A stretch of 64,000 nucleotides of DNA from Nothopassalora personata (taxonomy: Eukaryota; Ascomycota; Dothideomycetes; Mycosphaerellales; Mycosphaerellaceae), in the NCBI GenBank assembly GCA_033816765.1, contig CM066290.1:3472001-3536000 (forward strand), read 5' to 3'. The position numbers and the translations under genes are program-made. This document shows positions 33,101 to 45,873 of the stretch, piece by piece. Below the pieces are notes generated by a model, which was given only the letters and a program-made list of their open reading frames with translations, was not told where the DNA came from and made no database searches. The stretch's first letter is position 1. Every line of letters starts with the position of its first letter.

Positions 33101-36100
33101 ATCCGCCTCCTTATAGTCGGACTCCGTAGAACTAGGAGCTCTAGGCACCTAAATCCTACCGCGGTAGCGAAGATACCCGTTACGGTCGATACTATAGTTA
33201 CCTACTTATACCTTAAGTTTCACCTTACTAGGAAGTGAACGCGCTCCTACCTTAATCGCGCGGTGTACCGCTTAGAATATGCTGTCCTTCTCGATAGTTC
33301 TTTCCTAGAGGTCGTTTAGCTCCTAGTCTTAGAAGGGTCCCTATAGTACGCCCGGTAAATCCGCCTCTTCTATAGCGGATAGTCCTTCGAACTACGTGGC
33401 TAAGATTCGTACTAACGAAACCTTTATAGTCGAGCTAACGTCTACTACCCTCGAGCCCGGCTAATTCTTTACGATGTCCGGTTTAAGAAACCTACGATAC
33501 CGTAATAACTTGTCGTCCTACCTAAGTGTGTCCTACTCCCTTCGAGAAAGGGCGTCCGGCACAATCGCCTCGGTACCCGGCCTATACACTAGTAAAAACT
33601 GGAATTTTGCAACTTCCTTAACCTACCGGATCTGCCGTTCGGAAAGCTATCTCTTCGTTATAAAGTATTCTAGGTTCTTGTAGTCCGTCTAGATTATAAA
33701 GGGCCTATATGTTTTCAACTCGGGAGCCTATTCCTTAAGATAGGATACTACCGCGAGCATCTCCTTATCGTAAATATCGTAGTTAATCTTAGCCTTGTTA
33801 AGCTTCTTCGAGTAGAATCCTACTAGTTTCACGACTCCGTCCTTTTCTTATAGGAGGGCGCCTCTAAGCGTAAAGCCGCTACAGTCCGTCTCTAAAAAGG
33901 TAGGGAGCTCCGGGTTCTAGTAGGCTAAAACTAGTACTTTATAGTACTTATTCTTTAGGGACTTAAACGCATTAGCCTAACGATCTCCCTAGGAAAATAC
34001 CTTGTTCTTACCGGTTAGCGACGTTAAGGGCTCGGCGAGCTTCGAATAGTTTAGAATAAATATCCGGTAGTAGTTCGCGAAGCCTAAGAAACGCCGTACT
34101 TCCTTCTAGGTAACTAGTGCCTTCTAGTCCTTTACTGCTGCTACCTTCTCGGGGTCGGGTCCTACTCCTATCCCGTCGGCGTGTATAATAAACCCGAGGT
34201 ACTTAACCTTCTTCTATACGAACTTACACTTCCCTAGATCTAGGAAAAGGCCTCCGTCCTAAAGCTTCTAGAGCACGATACGAACCTTCTAGAAATGGTC
34301 CTTTTTTGTTCCGTCGGAGTAAATAACGACGTCGTTAGCGTAGGCCGAGGCAAAGTCGTCTAGGTAGTCCCGTAATAAACTATTAATATACCGCTAGAAT
34401 GTTATAGGGGCCCCGGATAAACCGAACGGACATACTAGCTACTCCTAAAGACCGAATCTAGTTCGAAAAGCCGTCTTATACTCTTCGCCTCGAGCTATCC
34501 GAAGGTAGTAGAATGCGGTAATAACGTTAACCTTCGTAATCTATCTAGCGCCCGTTAGATTCCGAATGGTTTCCGGGATTAATAGTAGCGGATAACGGTC
34601 CTACTTAGTAATCGAGTTTAATGCTCTATAATTATAGTAGAACCTAAGTCCTCCCCCGGGCTTCCTAACGAATAAGACGGGAGCCGCCGCTTCTAAGGTA
34701 GAAGGGCGAATGTAACCCTTACGCTATAGTTCCGTTAGTAACTTCCGGAGGACAAGTAGCTCGTCTTTAGACATGCTATAGAGCGGTCCCTAGGGCAATG
34801 GTTCTAGGCTTCCGTCGGCTTTCGTCCGTATTTCGATCTTATAGTTAAGGTCGCCGCGGTATAGAGCTAGTTTATTAGCTTCCCTAGTAGAAAATAACGG
34901 TAGTATATCCTAAAGTTCTAGAGGCAAGCCCTTCTTAAGTTCCTCTCGCGTAGGCGGCTCCTTTTTACTAAGGGCTTTCTTAATATCTTCTACGGTTACC
35001 GCGGCAATCGTAGCGAAACGCTTACCCGACTCGTGTTCTTCGTAGTTACGCCCTTCGGGTACCTATTTCTTTACTAAGCTATAGTAGTACCGGCGCTTTT
35101 TAGGCGCGGTCCGGATCTAATTGTACGCCTTCTACGGGTTCCCTAGGATTATAGGGAAGTCTAGATTAGACACGACATAAGCATAAACTACCTAGTAGAT
35201 CCCGGCAATTTCTATGCGGAAGGCGACTACTCCTTCGATCGAGTTCCGTATCGCCTTCGTAAACCCTATAACCCTACGGCTCTCGTTACTAACATACGTA
35301 AGACCGAGGCCTTTCGCTAAGTCTCCGTCAATTATAGCGTAGTATATACATCCTTTATCGATAAGGGTAAACGTTCCGTAACTTTCGTTTAGGAGTACGT
35401 TAGTATATATAAGATTCCTATTTGTAGAACTCTTAACTACGTTCTACCCCTTTACTAGTGCTTCTTTATCTCCTAGTTCTAGCTTTCGACTAGGAGCTAG
35501 TCTTTTCCTATCTCTCCGGGATCCGACTTAAACCCGTCGTTCTCTAGGATCGGCGCGACCGAGGCCGCGTTAATCCTAGTAGGATTAACTACTACGGCGT
35601 ACGGGCATTCCTTCACTCGATGTCCGCTCGCTCTATAGCGGAAGTAGAGCTATTCTTAGCGCCTACGATCCCTCTCCGCGGTGTCTACCTATTTTACTCT
35701 CTACCTCCCTTTATCCTCCTTCCGATCTCTACGACTTCTAGGGCGGCCTCCGCTTATCCGGGTTAGTGCTATAATGGTGTTACTATCGGCATTAACCTAG
35801 TTACTAGCCGCTCTCGTAAGAGAACGGGTAGTAACTATAGCGGTTATACTAGAGTCCTTATTATTGTCCTTCTACCTCTTATAGGCTATTTTGAACTGGT
35901 CCGTGTCCTCGAGGTTAGTTATAATCCGTTCGACCTCCCCCGCAAACTCGTAGTAGTCCTCCTTTTTCGGCATAGCCGCCGTATACATCCGAACGGGGTT
36001 CGAGAAGGTGTTACGTAAGTAACTAATCTTCGCGTCGTCGCTTTAGTTCTCTCCGCCGGCGCTTAGTAGGAGTCCGTCGAATTTTATCTAGTAATCGTAC

Positions 36101-36922
36101 TAAGGTTAACCGTTCGCATATTTAATCTTAGTAAGCTACTCTAGGGCCTTAGCGCGCTCGTTACTATTACCGAAGACTTTCTCGAGTTACGTAAAGAAAG
36201 TAACGGGGTCCTTCCTAAGTTCGCCGTCTCCCTTATCCTAGAAGTGCCGTATCCTAGTACGCTCTCTTACTAGCAAGGTGTCGTTAATTGCGTCCTAGTA
36301 ATACTCCTTAGAGAGCGTCGGTTTTAGGGCGGATCGCACCCTAAAAGAGCTCTTTAACCTTAGGAAGTAATCGCGGAATGTCTCTACCTTACCGTCCTAG
36401 GAAGGGGGGTTCTAACCTCTAGGACCCGACGGTTCTTCTCCGGTGCGCGGCGAGGGCGCGGCGGCGTTTAGCGTCTATAGTAGCTGTCTTATTAGGTCAC
36501 TAGTAGTCGTCTCGTTATGAACTAGTAGCGAGACTATAGGTGTTAACTAACGTCGAGCGTCTTCCGATTCTTTTAAAGCGGCGCGCGTTGTAATTAACTC
36601 GGCTTATATCTCTTCCTATCGCTAGTATAGTTACTATAGCATAAGTTGGAAGTTTTCATTCGGGGCACTAGTCCCGGGGTTCTCGCTACCCGGCGACGTC
36701 ATTACGTATCCCGTCTCTTTAATAGTAGGTGCCTAGCTAATTCGAATGGATCGAACTTAATGTTACGGGTAAACGACGTATATACTAAAGTTCTATAAAG
36801 TTTGTAATAAGTTCGATATAGAAGAAAGGGGAAGTTATACGCTGTCCGAGGAAAAGGTGTCGGAAAGCAATCCGAACGCATAGGCGTAGCCTATGCTAAG
36901 AAACAGGGGCCCGCCCCTTACA
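30129..36922 (-). mobile_element. Ty3/Gypsy chromovirus E3 (minus sense, full length, RIP-mutated)
   Basis: LTRs of 162 bp (30129-30290 and 36761-36922) run from TGTAAGGGGCGGG to CCGTAACA in the sense direction. Target duplication CCTTT is at 30124-30128 and 36923-36927, inside E1-B gag. A strong polypurine tract (GGAGGAGGAAGGGGGGG, minus strand) adjoins the 3' LTR at 30291. This is the cleanest insertion in the block. Between the chromodomain and the tract (about 30.3-31.7 kb) no sense frame was recognised. Confidence 0.92.
31820..36702 (-). pseudogene. E3 gag-pol with C-terminal chromodomain
   Basis: The start ATG at 36702 gives MTSPGSENPGTSAPNENF, then gag. RT reads GGGLRFCYDYRALN; the YxDD box at 34331-34342 reads YAND, with the first Asp turned to Asn. 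RNase H gives LPTFLETDCSGF. Integrase gives AITSDRGTNQTSTFQ and SSAYYLQTDGGPERLNQ. Near 31.83-31.97 kb a chromodomain reads VEEILYARTKVRGRE, then GYYKPT, with both conserved Trp positions changed to TAG. Most stops are TAG/TAA. This is a typical chromovirus layout, inactive. Confidence 0.9.
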
Positions 36923-39594
36923 CCTTTATTAGTATCGTTCCCTAGTTTATTTACTTAGGCATTATTTCCCCTTCCTAGGGTTACCCCGGATTTAGCTAAT
37001 AATTAAGTTTCGCTTATTTAAGTACTAACTTTACTAATTATTTCAACCTCCTACTAGTTAATCTTAGCTTACCGGATCTCCTATTCTAATTGAAGGCGAA
37101 CTTTCTTAGTAGCCTTAGCTCGGGCTCGTAGATCCTAGGCTAAGGACCGGGTCCTTAGGTACGGATTTTTTAGAATGCCTACGGGTGCCTTCCCTTTTAC
37201 TTTATTAGACTACATAGGATAGGTAGATACCTCGTTAAGTTTGCCTAAGTCGACCGCCTACTCTACTTCACTTTCTCCAAATAAGACCTAATATGTACTA
37301 GTAGCCTTCTCCGTTTAGCTAGACCGTACGTCCTAAGGGCTATACTCTATTAAATGCCTAAAGTTAGGAGGGGGCTTAGAATAATTAGGAGGCGTGACCT
37401 TTATTACCCTAGTATAGTCCCTACCTATCTATTACTTACGTAGTACGGGAATCTTATACTAGTTATTAAACTCGATCGGCCTATAATGTTCTTCGAGTAG
37501 AGGGAGTATATAGAGCAGTTTCGGTTTACTATAGTCCCTCTAAAAGTTGAATTTAGTAGGACGCGGATCGCCTTCTTTCCCTAGATACTACTAGTTATTC
37601 GGGGCGAGGTATACGTAGCCCCGGGATATTAAGGACCTTATCGCCCTATAATTACTAGCCTAGTGCTTCGAACTACTATAGTTGTAGTAACAACTATCTA
37701 TCGCTTTAGACTGTTCGCGATTCTAGGATAGGGGACGCTACATTACGTAAACCTATAATTTAGTATCTAAGTCGTACCTCTCCGGTTACATAGAGCGTTA
37801 ATTCTCGCTCGGGTAGAAGGCACCCGCGTCCGCGACGCGACCGCGCTAGTATGCACGTATGCTTATTTTAGCTACCTTCTAGATTAGGTTATTATTAATA
37901 ACAGTCCTAGAGGTAGCCTTCTTAAGCGTGTTAATCTTAGGCTTAAGGCGCGGCATTTACTTTACGACTAAGCGGTATAGCTAAGGTAAAGTAAGAGGGA
38001 AATCTATATATATAGCTTTCTATTACTCCTTACTATCTACGATACTAGTAGCTTTATTAAGGATCCTCTAAAAGTCCCTAAACTTCTTAGGTTACTTTAG
38101 GTAAAGCCCGTAAGCCTTATAGACCGCTTTCGCGACTACCTCTAGTAATCCCTAAAGGAGGAGGCGACTCTAGGAGCTATTATCTAAATCCTTAGGTTCA
38201 ATTAGGTCACTTAAGGATATAAATAGGCGGATGAATTTCTTTACGTCCTGTTCTTCGGGCCTCTTACCTTCCTACGCCCTAATAATCTCCTTAAGATATT
38301 CCCGACTCCCTAATATCGAGTAGGCGTTAAACCTTAAGAACTCTAATAAGAACGCTCTCCTAAAACGTGCCTTGTTAGTAAGCTACCTAGGCAGTCTTAT
38401 AACTACGCGCCGGATAGTAGTTTTGCAATTGTGCTTAAACCTACCTTAGAAATTATCCTTCTTAATAGATGCCCGAGGCGGATACTAGTCTATTAGGTCG
38501 CTAAACCGCTCCTAGAACTTAGTAGTATTAGTGCTATTAAAGAACGGATTCTTAGCACCTCCTAGAGGTAGAAAGCGAGGGCTAGCGTTTTCTATTACTA
38601 CTGCTAATTGTCTAAAGAGGGTAGTTATAGTATCTATTCCAATTGTGCTATTCGTTCCTACACCTATACCTAATTTAGCGGCGCTAGTTCCGCTTCTCCC
38701 TTCTTTACTAGATTTAGGTGTTTCCCCTTCCTCCGATTCCTCTATCCCCTTATAAGGGACAGAATTCCTATAGACCCCTTCTATTTTCGTAGGGTTTATA
38801 GGCTATTTGTAGCCTCTACCTATATCGGCAAAGGTACTAAGTTTTTCTAGTAATGTAGCCGTATCTATTATTACGTAGTACTTACTTTAGAATACGCTAA
38901 TACTAGTTGTTACTTAATAGGACCTTATAACCGTAACTGTTACTAAATACCTTAGACCTTAAGTGTTTTCGACCTTAGTCGACCTTAACCGTAAACCTTA
39001 ACCTTAAGTAATAACCTTAACCGTGAACCTTAGACCTTAAACCGTAATTTTAACCTTATAAACTAGATACTAATACGCTACCGGGTGTACACTTAATATA
39101 TTAAGGGATGTCGCAATATATAGCACGCCTACGACCTACTAGTCGTAGATAAACTAATTCTTGCCTTTTGTTTAAGACGCATCGCGCGTCGTAAGGTGTA
39201 CGTATGCGTGTTACGTGCGGCTTAGTAGCCGGTCGCGACCGTATGTTATATATAAGGCTACATGTAAGGGTTAGCTACTAGGCTGCCCCTTACAATTGCC
39301 TCCCCTCCCGTACGAGCTGTCCTTAGCTCGCTAGTTGCTACGTAGAGGTTCCTACGTACTTCTAGAATTATAGTTACTATACGGCCTATATGCGGGTTAC
39401 GTACGTGTCGTTATGTAGGTGTAGGTAAGTAAGGCTTAGTTACTATACCGACGTAGCTGGTTAGGGGCATAAAACTCTAGCCTAACCTAGCCCTATTCTC
39501 CTAGCACGTTCCCTAGCGCACTACCTTTATTATACTACTACTACGTACCCGTACCGTACCCGTACCGTAAGCGCCTCGCTAGTATATTATTATT

Positions 39595-40410
39595 ATGTCT
39601 AACGGGCCCTCCTCGCCTCTATCCTCTAGCCGCTCCGCCTCCTTCCGTAGTATTAGTAGCGATAGCACTACTACTACTAGTACCTTAGAAGACGAGCGCT
39701 GCTAGGCGGCTCTAGTACGCGACGCACCTAGAACGCCTAGTGGTCGTAAGCGACTAGTATCCCCCTCGTAGCTACTAACGCCCTCGCCCGCTACTAAGCT
39801 CTCGTAGAGGATTAATATATACATACGGTACCTCCTATACTTCGTTAAGGGTAAGTCTCTACGCGCGCCGCCTACGATTCGTATACTAACTACTTACTAG
39901 ACGAAGCCGATAACTGTAATAGTGTCACTACCGGCGAGCTCCTAAGGAAGTGCGGCCGCTATAGGCGTAATAGATATAAGTACGTGCCTAATACTAGCTA
40001 CGCTATCGCCTCGATAGTAAGCCGCCTACGCGCCGCGCGCTCCTAGCGCGACTTCCTTACGGCCATAATAGGCTAGGCGCCTATAGACCTCTAGTAGTAG
40101 GAGCTAGTAGAGTAGATCCGCCTATGTACCTAGCTAGGTAACGACTTCACGGAGGTAAGTCGCTACTTCGCTCCTACGAGTCGACTACTACTCGCGGGGG
40201 GGCTCTAGTACGTCTCCTATACTTCGGCTAACCCTTTCTATAGGCTATTAGGCAGTTTAATGCCTATAAGCATAAGCGTGCCGGGGAAACCCGTATACGT
40301 GCCCCCGCCGCCGCTACTACTACCGCCGCCCCCGCCGCCGTAGCCCTCGCGCTCTAGTAGGAGTAGAACCGCGCCCTTAATAGGCTATTCGAACTCGGCC
40401 GCGCCGTAAG
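39595..40410 (+). pseudogene. Antisense reading frame in E2 copy 2
   Basis: An ATG at 39595, about 300 bp inside the 3' LTR and opposite in strand to gag-pol, opens a frame of about 270 codons. It begins MSNGPSSPLSSSRSASFRS and continues with INIYIRYLLYFVKGKSLRA and VPGKPVYVPPPPLLLPPPPP. The only interruptions are TAG/TAA codons that fit Gln. Copy 1 has the same frame in the same place, with a CACGTG-free short leader before its ATG. A non-LTR gene captured by E2, or an accessory ORF of the element, would both fit. No family is recognised. Confidence 0.62.
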
Positions 40411-40689
40411 TTATATGTTCCTTATATACGTGTACCCTACTAACCGTAGCCCTAGTTCCTATAGGCGTAGAACATCGATACTACCGCCGCCGACTAGGCA
40501 TTCCTACCTAAGTCACTACGCGACGATAACTGAGGCGCTTACCTTACACGCTACTCGCGGGCTCCTCGCCTACTACTACTCTACGTAGCCCCTAGTAGGC
40601 GCGCTACTCTTTAGCTTTTATTTTATTTATAGTTAAGAAAAGTTTTATTTATACTCTAGTACTCCTATACTAGTCTCATTTACTTCTCC

Positions 40690-43600
40690 TTAACGCCTTA
40701 TAGTCGGCTACTATACGATCCGCATTCGCGAGGCCCTCCGCCGGTTCCTAGCTATTATACTCCTCTAGCTAGTCCTTCTACTAGACTAGATACTATAGCT
40801 TACCCTTACGCTTACGCCTATCTAGTACTGCCTCTACCTTATACTCTCCGTCCTTATTAGCTAGAGGGGGTACGGGTCTATCCTTATCGCTACCGATATA
40901 CGGCTCGAGGAGAGAGACATAGAAGACGTTATAGAGCCTTAAGTCGGCTAGTAGCGCTAGGCGGTACGCCTACGAACCGACAGCGTCCATAATGCGGTAT
41001 AGGCTAATAAACTTCGGACCTATCTTCTTCTTTAGTACTGCTAACTTAAGGTTCTTCGTTAATAATAGGACTAAGTTACCTACGCGGTAGGTCTTAGCTT
41101 AGTAGGTCTTTTTATAGTAGCGAGCCTAGCTTTCTACTATAGCCTTCTATCGCTCCTCGAGTGTAGCGCGTAGTTTTCGTATACGACTCGTAGCTATTAC
41201 CGCTACTAGTACTTCCCCCCCCTAGGTCTCGTCTCAAGATCTAGTAAGTATAGGGGTAATCTTAGGTCGCTAACCGTACGCTATCTCGAACGGACTTATC
41301 CGTAGTGTTAGGTAGATACTATTATTAGCTACGAATTTAGCAACTATAAGCTACTTAGCCTACTTAGTTTAATTGTTACTGTAGTAATAACGAAGATATT
41401 GTTTAAGGGTTTAGTTTACCCTCTTAGTTTAGCCGTTAGTCTAAGGGTAAAAGGCCGTGGATAGCTTACGCTTTATACGCGCCTCGAAGTAGAAGTTACT
41501 CTAAAACTAACTAGTGAAGACCGGACCTCGGTCGCTTACTATGCCTAACGGGATACTATAGTATCGTACGACTTCGTCTCGTAGGAGCCTCGTAAGCTCT
41601 ACGGCTATGTAAGTCTTCGTCGTCGGGATGTATAAGCTCATTTTTAAGTAGCGATCGACTATTACTAGGATCGCATTATACACGTAACCGGCTCGCGTAC
41701 TTAGAGGTAGGTCCGTAATGAAATCTATAGTGATTTCCTACTACGGCCGCTCCGGTCTAGGAAGCGGTTATAGCCTACTATAGGGTCGATAGCGTTTAGC
41801 CTTCGAACCCTAGTAGGTTCTATAGGCTTAGACGTATTGCTTTACGTCTGTACTAAGTAAGTCCTACTAATAATTACGTCGTAATAGCTCTTTAGTCTTA
41901 GTCCTTCTAAAGTAACCCGCGAGGACGTCGTCGTAGTACATGCGAATTAGATGCGACCTAATTGCGTAATCCCTTGGTACTACGATCGCGTCTCCGTAGT
42001 ATATAAGGTTATCCTTTATATACTATCCCTTAGCGTCCCTCGCGCTTAGCGCCTACGCTAAGCATACGACATACTAGTCGTCTTACTACTACGCGATCTT
42101 TATTAAGAGTAGGATTAACTTACCTGTCGAGCTATAAGCTTAACCCTATACTACTATAGCGCACACTACTACTAGTAACGACGGCTTATCTTAATAGGGA
42201 AGGTTACCTCTCCGTACTACTATTGCCGCGCCTATGTCGCCCTATATCGCCTCGTAGGTAGTAAGTACGCGCTTTACCGTCGGCTCGCTTATCCCTTCTA
42301 GAGACTCCTTCTAGAAAGATAGCTTACTTTATAAGGTAGGTAGTAAGTTCGAAGTTTGTTACGTTATAGCTACGTAGTTACTACGTCTCGAAGACGCGTC
42401 GGCTAGGTTAGTCTTACCCGGCCGATGCTCTACTCTAAAATTAAAAGACTATAGGAACGTAGCCTATCGAGCTTACCGCCTATTTAGCTACTTTACTGTT
42501 ATAAAGCCCTATAGGTTAGCGTAGTCGACTAGCACTCGTACCGCATACGTAGCGCCCTCTAAGTATAGCCTCTAATACTTAAAAGCCTTAACTACTGTAA
42601 GTAGCTCCTAATCGTGCGTCTCGTAGTTACACTCGGCTAGTATTATCTTACGTAAATAGAACGCGATAGGATACTACTTAGTACTAAACAATTAGGATAT
42701 AATACCTACGATCGCGAAACCTAACGCGTTAGTTTCGACTCGCGTACGTAGCGTAGGATCGAAGTACCTAAGTATTAGTACACCTAAGAATCCGGCCTTA
42801 AGCTATCGAAACGCCTACTCTTCGCTTAAGGGCTACGTAAGAGGGCCCTACTTCTTGCCGTCCTTAGATCCCTTTAGTAGGTCCGTTAGGGGCTTGTAGA
42901 CCCTTAAGTATCCTTCTATAAAACGCCGGTAGAAGTTACAAAACCTAAGGAAGGACTAGACCTTATAAAAGGTCGTAGGTGTAGGCTATTCCTCGATAGC
43001 GGCTACCCTACTCCTATCTATCGACACGCCTACGGCGCTTACGATAAACCTAAGGAACTCTATACTCTCCTAGAAGAAGTAGCACTTCTTAGGGTTTACG
43101 AATAGAGTAAACTTCCGTAGCCTCGTAAGTACTTCGCGCACGGCTCGCACGTATGCCTTACGCGTCTCGCTATAGATAAGGATATTATCTAGGTAGACTA
43201 CGTAAATGTTATTAACTAAGCCGGTTAGCGCCTTATTAATATACCCTTAAAAGGTTACTAGTACGTTAGTTAACCCGAACGGCATTACTAGGTACTCGTA
43301 GTGTCCGTATCGCGTACGAAACGCTATCTTCTACTTATCGCCTCGCTTAATAGGGATACGATAGTAGGCGTCCTTTAAATCGATTATAGTAAAGAACCTA
43401 GAACCTAATAGCCTATCTAGCGTCTCGCTAATTAGGGGTAGGGGGTATCGGTTCTTTACTATAATCTCATTTAAGCCTCTATAGTCTATATAGAGCCTAA
43501 GGGTACCGTCTTTCTTTAGTACGAATAAGATAGGCGCACCCGCCTCGGTTACGGACCGCCTAATCCACCCCTTCTCTATTGCTTACGTAAGGTACTCCTT

Positions 43601-45215
43601 TAAGGCCTCTAACTTAGTTAAGGACTAGTAGTATAGCGGCTTAAAAGGGGGTTTCTTTCCTTTAACGAGATTAATCGTATACTTAACCCCGTCGGGCATC
43701 TTACGCTTCGCCTACTTATTAGGTACGTATACATCTCGGAAGTCTATAAATTCTTTAGGCTACGAGGGGCCCTCTCCTTCGGGTACTGCTACAGTAATAG
43801 CCCGAACACTTATCGTATAAACCTACTTTAAGCTCTCGAGATCCCTAAGGAACTTGCGTGCGTTACGCTACTAAATCGTAGGCGTCTCTATACCGTAGTA
43901 CTACTAGTCCTTATAATCGCTCTTTACGATCCGATTACGGTACCTCTAGGGTCTACCTAAAATTACTAATGGCCTACCTATAGGTACCGCGTAGTAGATA
44001 GCGTTACTTACGCGCTCTACTCCCGCGTTATTAGCGAGTCGTAGCCGAACCGCAAAGGCGCCGTAGCAATACCCTAGGTTATACGTATACGACTCTAACT
44101 TCGGTAGCCTTGCCCTATTAATAGGTTACATTTAATGTCGGAGTATATACTTATACGATACTAGGCTAAGATCCGTACAGTTATCTAGGAGAAACGTAGC
44201 CTCGCGAAAGCCCTTACGAGTCTCGACTACGCCTCGTAAGTAACGCGCTAGACACGCATCTACTCGCCTTAAAGGGTCGACTTTAGGAAAACTCGGACTT
44301 AGGAGCGACCTACTTATAGTCCTCTACCTTTTCCCTAGTCGCTACGCTAGACACATATCTACTCGCCTTAAAGGGTCGACTTTAGGAAAACTTCCTATAC
44401 TACCCGCGGTCGTGCCCTCCGCTACTACGCTCCGTACTTTTAATACGCGAAGCTAGGATTACTAGTTCCTCTCTAGTTATTAGGATGTTATAAAACTTAA
44501 CGATTGCGGACCGTAGGCTAGGCGTAAGCTTAGCGAGCATGTGTCGCACGCGTTACGCCTCCGTATAGTCCCCTAACTAATCCTCTATAACATCTAGCTT
44601 AGTCGTAAACTAACGTACTATCTAGTTATCCTTCTATTTTACCGCCTTATACTCTAACATTACGTTAAGTACGCGGTTTATAGGGTTACCGCATACGTCT
44701 CGATAGAACTCCTTAAAGTCCTAGTATATATACCCTTTAAGGTTAAGGACGCTATAGTTAGCGTACTATCGCTTACTTACCTCTCCGCTTAGGTATATAA
44801 CCCTATATAGGACCTTTAACTCGTTCGTCGCATACGTACCGCCTAAGAGGGTAAAGATAAGAGAGAGCTCCCTTAGGAATACCCGTACTTTCTTAATCGA
44901 GTCCCCTCTAAAAGGCGTAGGTTCTTTAAGACGTAAACGTGTCGCATACGATGCGACCGCGCCTCGAGCTACGATATTATCGTTAGTTACTATAGATAGA
45001 GGAGGGGGAGGGGGAGTAGGGGATAGTTCTCCGCCGGATTCGCCCTAAGGGTCCGCCGGCGGCACGCTTGCGTCCCGTAAGATCTCTAACTGTTTAATCT
45101 CCCTCTATATCTCCTTCTCCTTAACCTCTGCCCGAAGGGCATCCCTTCTTACGACTAAGGCTACACGCCTCGCTTGTTACTAGGCCCTAGGGCTTAGGGG
45201 AGCCGTAGGCGTAGC
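40690..45215 (-). pseudogene. E2 copy 2 gag-pol
   Basis: Same domain order as E2 copy 1, read on the minus strand. The RT box again reads YLDN (about 43.19 kb), and the C-terminal LLEPYIGSDKDRP block lies near 40.9 kb. Shared damage such as the YLDN change could be inherited or could have arisen twice; many other stops differ between the copies. Not functional. Confidence 0.85.
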
Positions 45216-45475
45216 GCTACTATCGTCGCGTTCGGACTCTATAGCGTGTATAGATTATAACGAAGAGAAGAATTAGAACTGTTAAGGGATGTCGTAATAT
45301 ATAGCACGCCTACGACCTACTAGTCGTAGATGAACTAATTCTTACCTTTTGTTTAAGACGCATCGCGCGTCGTAAGGTGTACGCATGCGTGTCACGTGCG
45401 GCTTAGCAGCCGGTCGCGACCGCATGTTACATGTAAGGCTACATGTAAGGGTTAGCTACTAGGCTACCCCTTATA

Positions 45476-45873
45476 TAATACCCCCCCTTATTAACTACTA
45501 AAATAATGTCTACTAACTACCCTATATAGGCCTGTCCGAGTTGTAGTAGTATAGAGCGGCGCTTATGTAAGTAGGGGTATTTACCGGTCCCGGGACCGTA
45601 AAATTAGGTTACGTAACGAGCAGCGTAGTAGCTAGATAAAGAAGAGGATTAGCGGACCTAAACCCCTATACCCTCTACTCGAGAGGTATAAATTGAATTG
45701 TTGCCTTAATGCTACGCTTACAATGCTCAACTGCGTAGTATATATCTTAATAGCTATACTAGGTCCTACTAGCTTACCTAAATGTCCAATTAAACCTAAA
45801 TGAAATTAGGGCAAGTTGGACCTAAGGGACCCCCTCTAAACCTAAGGTTAACACAACCCATTAGTCGTTAATA
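45476..45873 (-). repeat. E1 LTR (5' LTR of copy B, interrupted at its end by E2 copy 2)
   Basis: Direct-orientation match to 10062-10430. It carries the palindrome (45580-45603) followed by GGTTACGTAACG. Its last bases (TGTACACTTAATA read on plus) are across E2 copy 2 at 39086-39098. Confidence 0.87.

Larger units (their letters stand above)
39099..45475 (-). mobile_element. Ty3/Gypsy retrotransposon E2, copy 2 (minus sense, full length, RIP-mutated)
   Basis: A 6377-bp inverted copy of E2. LTRs are 39099-39294 and 45280-45475; TSD TAATA is at 39094-39098 and 45476-45480. The matching duplication shows a simple insertion into the end of the E1-B LTR. Purine tract GGGAGGGGAGG precedes the 3' LTR. 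It lacks the 762-bp insertion of copy 1. Confidence 0.92.
29935..45873 (-). mobile_element. Ty3/Gypsy E1, copy B (minus sense), split by E3 and E2 copy 2
   Basis: Three separated pieces join in order on the minus strand: LTR 45873-45476 plus its last 13 bp at 39098-39086, leader and gag 39085-36923, and gag 30128-29935. E2 copy 2 interrupts the LTR (TSD TAATA) and E3 interrupts gag (TSD CCTTT). The gag frame mirrors copy A; the same shadow frame, MLLKNGFLAPPRG..., appears in both. It ends at 29935 in gag, where the E2 copy 1 LTR starts. No pol of this copy remains next to it. Confidence 0.82.
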
